Assembly: GCA_013368445.1 (NCBI GenBank)
Contig: JAACJO010000009.1
Location: 1,426,001 to 1,490,000, forward strand
Direction: 5' to 3'
DNA: 64,000 bases
Source: Leucocoprinus leucothites
Lineage: Eukaryota > Basidiomycota > Agaricomycetes > Agaricales > Agaricaceae
Position numbers and translations under genes: made by a program. Under the pieces are notes generated by a model. That model did not search any database. It had not been told where the DNA came from and worked only from the letters and a program-made list of their open reading frames with translations. This document shows, piece after piece, positions 1-9,433 of the stretch (the stretch's first letter is position 1; the number at the start of each line of letters is the position of its first letter).

Positions 1-877
1 ACCGGGAATGGGCGCATTATTCCTACCAATGGATCGCCTCTCGTTTTTGATGAAAGTGCTCCGTTGATTACTTTCCCGCGAAAGCCAGGCACGGTCTCTC
101 ATCCCCACATGTTACTCGAGCATGGTGACGAAATTCTGGTTCCCGACCTCGTAAAATAAAATCATTCGTCTACCAAGACTCACCCTTGGCTCAAAATTTA
201 AATCTACAGGGACAGGATACCATTTGGCGTTTGGTCCAGAACCCAGATGACCCAGCATCGTTCACCATCCAAGGATCTATTCCTCAACCGGAAGGCAGTG
301 GACCACGTCATATCGCGATTTTTGGTGGGCCCGCCCTTATTTTCCAGAGGAGTCTCGACTCACAAGCCTTTCAGAGGACCGCTTATACACTATACACGAG
401 CTTTCTTCTACCCTGACCGTTCAGAAAATTCCATCTGCACCGAATGGAACGTCCACAATCATTTCCGATGTTTCTATCGTTCCTCCCAATCCGCCTGCAG
501 GGGCCTCATTTGCTGCTGCAGAGTTGCTCATCCCAGCGCGGACTAAGCGGTTCCCAAAATCCTATATTTATGCATCCAATCGGAACATCGGTGTCCAGGA
601 CAGTCGTGGTGATGCCATTGCGATATTCGAAGTTCTCGACAAGGGTACCAAGCACGAGCGCTTGCAGCTGGTCAAACATGTTTTCACTGGGCTTGACCAA
701 ATACGAGGCATGGAGTTTGGATCGGTAAAAGACGGAGGGGAAGAGTTTCTAATGGCAGCAGGTGTTGCCGGAAATGGCGGAACGATTGTTCTGAAGAGAA
801 TCAAAGGAGGCAGGGACCTAGAAATAGTTGCGAGAAATCTGGAGATTCCGACTCGCACTACCTTTGTTTGGTTGTAG
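1..877 (+). CDS. Lactonase-like seven-bladed beta-propeller protein (3' part of gene)
   Basis: The gene is cut by the window start. Three exons (1-150, 210-324, 375-877) join in frame across introns 151-209 and 325-374, both GT-AG, giving 255 residues ending at TAG 875-877. The protein resembles the 6-phosphogluconolactonase / carboxy-cis,cis-muconate cyclase family: SHPHMLLEHGDEILVPDLG, then GSGPRHIAIF, then SYIYASNRNIG and a C-terminal IFEVLD strand. The PDLG...D..W and GPRH signatures are typical of this propeller fold. The family includes lactone hydrolases acting on sugar lactones or muconolactone, and the substrate cannot be told from the sequence. No signal peptide can be judged because the N-terminus is missing. 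Splicing is supported by continuous homology-like reading across both junctions. Family assignment is good; exact enzymatic role is inferred. Confidence 0.8.
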
Positions 878-1590
878 AGCATCGATAACCGGAACCATTG
901 GAACGTAAAGTATCTCTTCCAAGCAACTCGGAGTCATTCGAAACGGGTTTAAACCGGCAGATGTGTATATTTTTTACGTAGTTATTATCAAGACAATTTT
1001 TATCCACAAGGAAAACGATGAGGTCGCAACTGGTCGCATGCTCTACGAGTGGAAGAGAAGATCATTTCGCCGGCATCAACGTCCACTTCTGCTCGTCCGA
1101 GGATCCACATTACACGAGTAAACTTTCCTGACCTGGAGGTTGTTTGCCTCAACACATAAACTGTACTCTACGAGCAGTACCCTCGAATTTGTGTCGTACT
1201 TCCACTTGGAGTTGGTATTCTCCCCATTTGGCTGGCCATCCGTAAACCTCCTGCCGGCAGTTCATTATCATCTGCGACGACCACGACTAACACTCCTAGT
1301 AACAAAGGGAAATGAGGGAAAGTCACGGGTTGGCTTATTTTTTAAATGGAGTACGAGGCCCGATTTCTTGTTGACGAGATACTGTTTCTTGGCATCCCAA
1401 CCCCAAAGTTGATTAGCGCCGCATTATTAGGTGTGTTCGTAACCCGAGGCCACTGAACAGCAGTGGTGCCGACCTGCATTGAAGATGAGAAGGAAATAGA
1501 CATTTGAGAATGATAAAATCCAAACATCGGTTCTATCGCCCTGGACGTCCAAATTAGTTGCATTTCTAACTGAATATCCAGAACAATTAC
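878..1590. other. Intergenic stretch, no gene recognised
   Basis: Between the lactonase stop and the decayed lectin copy I see only short open frames without recognisable motifs and no convincing splice chain. It may hold the 3' UTR of the lactonase and the outer edge of the left duplication arm. Confidence 0.5.
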
Positions 1591-1599
1591 CCGCCACAT

Positions 1600-2216
1600 C
1601 GGGACTCGCTTCGTCGAGAACTCATCTTTGTTCCCACAGCTAGAGGCAATAATCCCAATAGAATTTTCCGTTAGCTCGTGCAGCAATGCGCGTGTCTGTT
1701 GGAGAGCCGAGCTTCAATCCCTGTGTCTTGATGTCCGAATACGTCCACGATGAGACGGTGTTCGCTGTGCTTGGGTTGCCTTGTTTAAGGACAGTTACCC
1801 ATGATTAACCCGCTCAATCGTTACCTGTAATGCACGACGGTCCGGTATTATTATAGAACCTATAAGCGGGTAATGATTGAGAATAGCACACTCTCGTACG
1901 TGGCCTGGAGGGCAAGACCTAGGTTCGCGTTGATGAGGCCCATCCCACTGTCGTCCCAACGTCACTTGAAGTTGATTCTTGTTCCCCTCCAATGCCGCTT
2001 TTCTTGGCCACAAGTCAATCCTAGCTCCAACTTGTCCCAACCAGGTGAGCAACCGACTGAATTCCCGACATCTTTATAATGACCGGCCTTCGTGCTTCGC
2101 TTTTCAACATTTGAAACCTTGTTGTGAGCAACACTACGGATAAAAAAGTAGCCTTCTGGCTGGGCTGCTAGCGTGGCTGCAATGTGAGCAAGAACTGTAA
2201 GAGATTTACCGAACAT
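1600..2216 (-). pseudogene. Ricin-B-type lectin-like gene, decayed copy
   Basis: This is the left, inverted partner of the lectin gene at 25,838-26,445. The minus strand starts with a secretion-type leader (MFGKSLTVLAHIAATLAAQ) followed by the FFIRSVAHNKV beta-trefoil strand, as in the right copy. It has then decayed: the first intron donor reads GC where the partner has GT and its acceptor has changed. The reading frame shifts after the NKNQL segment. Near 1,610-1,650 the region matching WDYCRQLWEQRW carries stops (CAG to TAG, TGG to TGA). The family is known for sugar binding through QxW repeats, and here the Q-x-W region falls in the broken part. It lies about 7 kb from its kinase neighbour because of inserted repeats, whereas the right pair is about 0.5 kb apart. 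Confident as a homologous relic; the family call is moderate. Confidence 0.65.
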
Positions 2217-3398
2217 CTAGATTCGGGGAGTGGAGATCTTCTCAGGGTGCGCTTCAAATTTTACAAACTCAGTGGGGTTTTCTTATGAGACCGCACAACG
2301 GTCTTAGCCTGACAGTGATCATTCAGAGAGGGAGAGAGAATTCTATATTTATATACCGTTACAAGCAAACTAGTGCTAAGACACGGTGAATGTATAGTGA
2401 GAAGTCAAACTACTGGTTACTACGTTCGTGCGGCTGTATTATGCTACTGTAATGATTCCGAAGGATTTGTGGATGGGTATAGTAGAGTGTGGAGTGTCCT
2501 GATGAATGATCATTCAGACAATTGAAGAAACCTCAGTCACCTGAATCCAGGTTGTGGCTAGAAGTATTCTGAACGTATATAGTTGAACACGTTTCGGAAA
2601 GGGCAGGTACTTTTTTTTCCGTGCACCTACCTGGCTCCCGTGCATCCCGTGCACGGGAGTACAAACGGGAGCACGGGACATCAGACCTTTACCGGGTACA
2701 AAATATTATACATATGCTATCATCAGGCTTAATTAAGTACAGAGGACTGCTCATATGCCAAAAAAAAAAACTCGAAAACAAACTTCTAACCGTCAGCAGC
2801 ATGCACGCATGCATCTATGCACTTTCTGAGGTAAATTATTCATGATAAAAGCCAGTATTTAGATAAAGAATTGGCTTGTATAATTTTAGTAGACCCGTCA
2901 AACCAGAAAGAAATGATAGTTGCACAGGACGGAGCGTGAAATTGGCATACATGCACGGAAGCCTGAATTTACCCAAGAACGGGAGCACGTAACGCACGGT
3001 ATACACATACACGGGACACATTTTGCACGGGAATGATCTAAACAAGACCATATATGGTAATACCCTCTTCTTCCGCGCACGGAACAACAGCACGGTAGCA
3101 CGGTAGCACAGTAGATGAACGGGAGCTGCACGGGAGCTGCCTCATTAGGAAAGTCCCCTCAACTTCACGCACTGTTCATCCATCACTGATCGGCTTGGTC
3201 GCTACAAATCATAAATCAACCATTCATGGACACACAAATGCCATTTAAATGGCTCACAAAGGCAGATTCATGCTCACTCACTTGCTAGTATAGTATTTAC
3301 AGTACATGTCAGCACTAGAGGCCGTGGGCAAGCCACAGCATTGACCTTGCTTGGTCTATTATCAGCCCCTTAGCAGCGTCATCCGTAACTAGCATTAT
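2217..3398. other. Non-coding inserted DNA with repeats
   Basis: About 80 bp next to 2,217 still match the 5' flank of the right lectin gene. Beyond that the sequence has no counterpart in the right arm and belongs to the insertion that splits the left arm. Apart from the GCACGGG-rich cluster listed separately I recognise nothing in it. Confidence 0.5.
2609..3145. repeat. GCACGGG-rich inverted/dispersed repeat cluster, copy 1
   Basis: The motif GCACGG(G/T) and its complement CCCGTGC recur many times in both orientations, concentrated at 2,609-2,690 and 2,930-3,145. The left edge reads CTCCCGTGCATCCCGTGC after a T run, and the right edge reads GGGAGCTGCACGGGAGCTGC, so the ends are roughly complementary, as in a foldback element. 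Short frames translate to low-complexity Cys/Arg/Pro-rich strings and are not genes. A related cluster lies at 5,405-5,580. Confidence 0.55.
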
Positions 3399-4500
3399 CT
3401 ACTTGAGTAGCTGGATACTCTCCCAGAAGCAAATGAAGTGTTCTACCGCAGCTGAACTTGAATGAAATAACCGGAAATTGACTTGAACGCGCTTCTCAGC
3501 CACAATTTTCTCCATATCCCATCTCACCACACTCTCGCCGTTTGCGTTTTTGACATCTACATCAGCAAGGCGTAGCTGGTTGCTGTATAATTTTAATACC
3601 TCTGTCTTGGAAATGTTTGATATACACAGATACTATGCAAGCGGTATTTGATCCCATTCATCGAACTCTGGACCAATATCATAGGAAGAATTCCACCCAT
3701 GATTCCTTGAATGCAACGACCCTTCCCACCTAAGAACCTTGACACTGCATGTGTAATCTGAATACATCTTTTTCAAGCCCCAGCACATCATAGGGGGGGG
3801 GGCACAGACGACCACCAAATCCACGAGAATAAGGGAGTCAAGAGAGGTAAGACGATCTGGGAGTCGCTTGGATTTACTAAGAGCCCCATACGAGTTCTAA
3901 GATCAACAGTCTAATAGTTATGAACCTGCAGTCACTTGGACATAAAGTAGAACGACTTACATCCAAATCTGCTAACACGCGAACCTCAGTCCTAGCAAGG
4001 TCAACGGGCACAGACTGATTTGATCCAGCTAGACGGCAGGTAGAACTAAGAACGGCACTAATCCCTTCATCCCACTCATGTCATCTGACGCTGTTCTTTG
4101 GTGGAGCTACGACTGCAAAATGAACGTGTTGTCTGACTGATCCAGCATAAGAAAAAAAACGATTAGCGTCCACGTGAGATTGTGCGACAGCTCACCTTGA
4201 TTTAGAGACATTGGATCTGCAAAACCCGGTAAACGAAAGATTCGTGTCATACAGTTGGGGGGAGACGTCTGTTTTGATAAGATACAATCTGGGCCGAAGG
4301 AAAAATCAGCATGCAATAACTAATATATCCAGTAGACTCACCACATCAATTTCACCGATACCAAAAATTTTGGGTTCAATATTGAAGCCATACGAAGAAA
4401 TTGATTCCAATAGCGGGCATTCGCGGGTAGTCGAAAGGCAGGTAAACAAATCGGAGACACTCCATATATGTTTAACTGGAACCAATAGTGCCAATTCAGA
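3399..4500 (-). pseudogene. Decayed multi-exon gene of unknown function (possibly F-box/leucine-rich type)
   Basis: Several minus-strand segments look protein-coding. One of about 70 codons ends at TAG 3,399-3,401 (VLKLYSNQLRLADVDVKN ... CFWESIQLLK). Another at about 3,633-3,880 has the leucine-rich run LPDRLTSLDSLILVDLVV. Two more at about 4,205-4,494 are joined by a good GTGAGT donor and contain CLSTTRECPLLESISSYG and MTRIFRLPGFADPMSLNQ. The leucine/leucine-serine spacing resembles the C-terminal repeat region of basidiomycete F-box proteins, which is only an inference. I could not join the 3,633 exon to the 3,399 exon in phase, and 3,900-4,110 is full of stops, so the gene is probably broken. 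It sits inside the DNA that interrupts the left duplication arm. Confidence 0.35.
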
Positions 4501-4948
4501 TTCCTAGAAGGACACACGGGGAAAGCGCAGATGGCCCCGACACACAGCTTTTGACATCGTAGACAGGGGAGCGTTATGACCAGTACAGTGTTGGCAAGAA
4601 AAGATGTGAACCCGGGATATTGATGTGTGTCGTGAGGTTCGAAACAGGCTCGAATCTTCGATATTTGTTCATTGATACGGTCTGTGTGTCGCACACTTGT
4701 CCCATAGTTTGTACATATTTGCGATTGACACAGTCTTGGCGAATTCGTATGCCTGGGCCAGGCTCACACTTTGTACATGTTTGCAATTGACACGTTATTC
4801 TTAGCGAGGGTGACCTTGACAAGCAAGGTGAAGTATGAAATATACAGATTGTTTATGATATTAATAATGTAGTTGAGACTGGCGGAATAATATTGTTGGT
4901 TATCAACAGTGTGAGACGTGGGCCGCTGATGTGAATCAATAGTAAGGC
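4501..4948. other. Intergenic, short imperfect repeat only
   Basis: No gene recognised. Two imperfect copies of a roughly 30-bp unit (TTTGTACATRTTTGC followed by GATTGACAC or AATTGACAC) occur at about 4,708 and 4,771. Confidence 0.45.
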
Positions 4949-4950
4949 TA

Positions 4951-5399
4951 TGGTGCAGGTCACCTAAACACTGCTACTTTTGTGCAACTGAAAAAGCGCT
5001 GGAAGATTTAGTTCGATTTCTTATTCCTCTGGTAAAAGTGCTTCTTTTGACAAGCTAAATTGATTGTCCAGAGGGATAATTAATCAGGTCAAAAATGACG
5101 GAGTTATTCTTTCGGCCCGACTTGAAATTGGCCGCATCACAAGCGCCTGACTATATATGGTATTTTCTAACTGTTTTTGGTATATTAGTCATCAAGGAAA
5201 AATAATATAATCTTATAATATATTAACCTTTTGTCACCTTAGTGCTCTTGTTCCTTCCACCCAGGATCATTCTCGTGTTTGTGTTTTGGTCAGGAGTTCG
5301 AATGACAGCCTCATTGATACTTTGCAATTTTTTTTGGATCCGGTTAGCCAACGAATTGGCCACTGCACATAAGTAGCGGCGTCTAAGTGACCCGCGCCA
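4951..5399 (+). mobile_element. TA-flanked MITE, copy A
   Basis: A 449-bp element with terminal inverted repeats of about 35 bp beginning TGGTGCAGGTCACCTAA at the left and ending ...TTAGTGACCCGCGCCA-type complement at the right, followed inward by GCTACTT(T/A)TGTGCA on both arms. TA lies immediately outside both ends (4,949-4,950 and 5,400-5,401). A second copy in opposite orientation is at 14,501-14,969, matching along most of its length. There is no meaningful open frame, so it is non-autonomous. TA target use suggests mobilisation by a Tc1/mariner/pogo-class transposase, but the ends do not match the pogo element nearby. Confidence 0.85.
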
Positions 5400-5404
5400 T
5401 AGGT

Positions 5405-5580
5405 CATGGTACATGATCGGTATGGTATGGTATGTGCATTGCACGGGACGTGAGCTATAGAGTACGGTACATGCACGGTAAGGTGCTATATGTGCACGGA
5501 AGTGTGCACGGGATACGTGTAGGGGCACTGAACGGGAACGGTAGCGTGCACGGGATGCACGGGAGCTGCACGGGAAAAAA
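5405..5580. repeat. GCACGGG-rich repeat cluster, copy 2
   Basis: Immediately right of MITE copy A, GCACGG(G/T/A) recurs about ten times and ends GGGAGCTGCACGGG before an A run. The complement of this edge closely matches the left edge of the cluster at 2,609, which suggests that the two clusters are ends of one family, with the MITE inserted beside or within it. Open frames here are low-complexity and not genes. Confidence 0.5.
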
Positions 5581-5926
5581 AACAAGCCATTTCGGAAAAG
5601 TGTCATGCGAAACAAACAAACTTCTCGCGCTGGTGAAGTCATTGTAAGGTAGTTGAAGGTAATAAGAAATAGTAAAGTAATGAATATTGTTAGTCCATAG
5701 AATTAGAGCTGTGTACAAAGGTTTGGGAGTGGTGGATTTGGAGACTGGATCTCCAAACACCAGGGTGTGAAGCCGAAAGGGGAACGCGGACGGGTCGCCC
5801 CTAGCGTTCCGCCTTCGGTACACTGCGCAGCTACAGCTCTGTTCTTGTCTTTTGGTAGTGGTGGATGGGAAAATTCAAATAAGTTAGAAGTGTGTTTGTT
5901 CGAGCTCGACACAGAGAGGGAAAGTA

Positions 5927-8900
5927 CAGTCATCTATCGGTCCTTGAGACAGCCATCACTCCTTGAGACAACAAATTTTCCCTCCTTAATCAGAGCATTT
6001 CCAGCTTCCAAAAATTCACTAAAAATCATAATCCCCTTACATCTAGCCTGCATAAATCGCCCAAGCTTATCCGTTCATTATGTGCTTACCGATGTGTGAA
6101 ATGAACCCGGTTTCTGAGCGAAAAACACTGTGCAGTGTAATAGCCCCATGGTATATCCTTCAAAAAAATTAAAAATGCACCAAAGTAGATGAATACACAG
6201 TATCTATCAATTCTCAGTCTTTTTTTAACAAGAACTCAACAAGTGGAGAGATGATAAGATTTGTGCCGGGCGGGGAGAGAGAGGCATGTCACATCACGCA
6301 TTACCATAAGAGGAAATCAAATCTCTACTGTTGTGCGACACTTTATGTTGGCCTCAAGGCTCAGCTAATGCAGCAAGATAACACGAATCATGTCGGATAT
6401 AGATAGATAAACCAATCTGCTACTTCCTCCAATGCCAGGCTGTGCAAGATCTCAAGCTCTAAAGAAAATACAGCACTCGCAGGAGTGGGAGAAGTGGATG
6501 GCTGTTGCTGTTGAAGCATATCTCACCGAACAGAAATTAGAAGGCCAGAAAAAGAAGAGCCTTCGCAAGATTGTGGAAGAAACAGAGCAGCGTTGTCTGA
6601 CAGAGACTGGGTACATTTATAAGCTTGACAAAACTACACTTTCACGCCGAGCAAAGGGTCTTTGCTCAATGCAGGAATTTAATGAGTCGAAATGCTGGTT
6701 GTCTACAGCCGAGGAAAGCACAGTTGTTGATTATGCTATTTCTATGGCTCGACGGGGGTGGCCACTCAACCATAAACGGCTCAGGGAGCATGCTGAAGAG
6801 ATAGCTCAGGCACGGCATGGAGAAAGCTTTCCAGAGGAGGGACTTGGAAGTTGTTGGGTTGGTAGATTCTTGGATCGTCACCACAGCAGATTGCATTGCT
6901 ACAAATTGCATGCACTCGACACATCGCGTGCTCGAGCAGGGAACCCTCACACAAAAAAGGCATTTTTCGATATATTGAAGAAGACCCTTGCTGCCTCGGA
7001 AACTAATGAGGCAATTACTCCCGGAAATATATATGGTGTCGATGAGACTGGCATTCAAAAGGGTGTTGGCCTCAGTGACTATGTGATAGGACCTGCAGGA
7101 GAGTCTATTCAGCATCAACAACGAAGTGGAGATCGCGAAAACATTACCATCATTGTTACAATCTGTGCAGATGGAACATCAATCCCACCAGCAGTTATCT
7201 TCAAAGGACAGGCCTTCCGGACCTCGTGGCTTCAGAATAATCCTTTGAATGCTTCGTGAGCAATATGATCTGACTTATATCATAAATGTTCCTGTTAACC
7301 AAAAAAATTATCATAGTATCAGACATTCCCCGAAGGGCTACACTGATGGCGAGATCGGAATAGAATGGATCAAACATTTCAATCAGCAAACATCAGTCAA
7401 GGCAAATGGCCAACGACGTCTTCTCCTGGTGGATGGTCACAACTCACACTATACCTATGGGTTCCTCAGTTATGCTCAAGAGCACAAAATTGACGTTCTG
7501 TGCTATCCATCTCATTCTACACACCTTTACCAAGGCCTTGATGTAGTGGTCTTTAGTGTTCTAAAGCGACGCTGGACAGCAGTTCGGGACGAGTTTGAAC
7601 GTCGAACCAAGCTTCAGGTCACGAAATCGAATTTCCTAGAGCTGTATGCAAAGGCTCACACCGAAACTTTAACGGCCACAAATATTATATCGGCTTTTGC
7701 CACAACAGGTGTTGTTCCTTACAACCCCAATGCTATCCCTGAAACTGCGCTTGCACCGAGTCTTGAATCCAGCTCAGCAGGTGGTCTACCATTACCACTT
7801 GATCCTGCAGTATCTGTGGTCTCAACATTGATCAAGTCGGTGATTCAAAAGCGGCCACGATCACGAACACTAGACCAGGAAGCTTATCTCGAACAGAATC
7901 AGAATGACATTCAGAGTCGTGATATTGGTGGTACTCCTAACAAACGCCGACGGAACGAGTCACCCACTAGTTCTACTGGCCCTAATGTCTCTCCCACTGT
8001 TCGTCTCTACACAAACCTTGCGAATGACACCATTCAATCCCTCAGCGAGACTCCCCTCAGCTATCTGACATCATCATCACCAATCCGCAGTGATCATCCA
8101 CCTCCGATTTACCTTCCAACTCCATTCACTCCGACCAGAAATCGATACCAGGCACTACTTGACTGCCCCGCGATGACCGTTCGAGAGCTAGAGATGCAGA
8201 AGGCCTTAAAAGAAGCACAGGAGATGAATGAGCAGCAGAAGAACATACTGATAGGGATGCAAGCCACTATGGTCCTGCAGTCAATGTATGTGGGGCAATC
8301 TCAGGTTCAGATCCAGGCTCAGGAGTCAAAGAAAGCACGAAAGCAGTCAAAGCGAACCCTTGGCGATGGAATGCCTCGGTTACTGAGTGATCTTGCATTT
8401 ACAGAAGGTGTAGAGGCAGCAGAGAGAGCGGAACAAGAGAAACAAGAATTAATTCAACATAGGAGAGCTGAACGAGAGCATAGATCAGTAATTATGGCAC
8501 AGTGGAAGAAGGAGAACACCAACCGAGTTGCACGAAATAATGAGCGGCGAAGGGAGCATAAAGTTTTGGTTGAAGAGTGGACGGCTGAGGCTCAGCTAGC
8601 CAAGCAGGAGAAGCGAAGACCAAGATGGACCAAGCCACAGTTAGAGGGCATTGAGCCCCCTGTGCCTCCGCCCACAGTTCGGGAGGGTGCCGATGACGTG
8701 GAAGATGATGAGGAAGTAGATTTGCACAATGGCCCTCATTTGGAGGTGGATGACGAAGCACCTTAGATAAGGTTGATCAGCCGGATTTGGTCATTGCCGG
8801 TGGATTGCCGACGTGACGTGACTTGTCTCAAGGATTGATTTTCCTCCGATAAGGGACCTTCGAAAGATTTGCTCTGATATCCAGTTCCATTGAACCCATG

Positions 8901-9033
8901 GTCTCCCTGATTTTACCCAATGTAGCCAACAAGGTATTTGTTCGTAATATAAAGTTTTTTTTTGAACATGACGTGGGAGAAGAGCACAAAATAATAGCTA
9001 AGTTTTGCTGTCTCAAGGACCGATAGATGACTG
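5927..9033 (+). mobile_element. Pogo-family DNA transposon (apparently intact)
   Basis: The terminal inverted repeats are perfect over 27 bp: the left end 5,927-5,953 starts CAGTCATCTATCGGTCC and the right end 9,007-9,033 is its exact complement. TA duplicates flank both ends (5,925-5,926 and 9,034-9,035). Subterminal copies of the CCTTGAGACA core occur inside both ends (about 5,960 and 8,825), which could be extra transposase sites. The element is 3,107 bp and carries one transposase gene with an intact coding sequence. It lies in the DNA that splits the left arm of the inverted duplication. Confidence 0.93.
6432..8766 (+). CDS. Pogo-like DDE transposase with CENP-B-type DNA-binding domain
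   Basis: Two exons (6,432-7,255 and 7,317-8,766) with a 61-bp GT-AG intron give an unbroken 757-residue protein. Across the junction the frame reads NPLNAS-IRHSPKGYTDGEIG, as expected for fungal pogo transposases. Residues about 10-170 hold a helix-turn-helix/CENP-B-like DNA-binding region (AKGLCSMQEFNES, WVGRFLDRHHSRL). The DDE_1 domain has VDETG with D204, VDGHNSH with D314 and HLYQGLDVVVFS with D350, giving DD35D spacing. Residues about 540-757 are charged and probably coiled coil with an acidic tail. The family cuts and pastes DNA at TA sites in the nucleus. No nonsense codon is present, unlike the transposases in the right half, so this copy could be active. Confidence 0.93.
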
Positions 9034-9141
9034 TAAGTAAGTATGAAGTGTAACTATGACCTGAAGGGGACAGTGTGTGACTGTCACATCAAGGCGCTTT
9101 AAAAATCGCAGCTGGCGAAGGATGAGTCAGGTGCTGCATAG

Positions 9142-9280
9142 TCAGTGCCGCTCACGTATACCCTCTACGGCGGCATCAATTATGAGCACAAGGTAGAACG
9201 CTGGACGTGTATCCCAGAATAATCTAGCCGGTTCCACCCTAATCCGTTTCCCAAGTATTCTTTTGGATTTTTCTACGTCT
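9142..9280 (-). other. Conserved short open frame downstream of left kinase gene
   Basis: On the minus strand a frame of about 40 codons ends RPAFYLVLIIDAAVEGIRER-H-stop (TGA 9,142-9,144). The right arm has the same frame at 25,507-25,623 (IIDAAIEHIRERH). Differences keep the frame, which hints at selection. It may be an extra 3' exon of the kinase gene or a small separate gene; I do not recognise it. Confidence 0.4.
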
Positions 9281-9433
9281 TGGACTACAGTGGTTTTGGA
9301 ATACCGACTGACATGGAATAAATCTTCTAATCTATATCTGGTCCACGTAAAGGCGGCGGCGGGTTGAACGATTTCAACAAGAACCGGTTGCCTCAGACGA
9401 TTGAAGAAAAATTAAGCTCACTTTCAAGGTTTG

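Noticed and set aside
2836..3131. Minus-strand open frames across the GCACGGG cluster
   Set aside because: They translate to repetitive Cys/Arg/Pro-rich strings produced by the repeat itself and have no conserved motif.
3791..3801. Run of G residues as a regulatory or quadruplex element
   Set aside because: A single homopolymer without further G-runs nearby does not support a structured element.
5223..5823. Overlapping open frames on both strands near MITE copy A
   Set aside because: They run through the MITE end and the second GCACGGG cluster and do not resemble proteins.
7249..7316. Frameshift breaking the pogo transposase
   Set aside because: The interruption is a good 61-bp GT-AG intron, and splicing restores the conserved sequence in phase.
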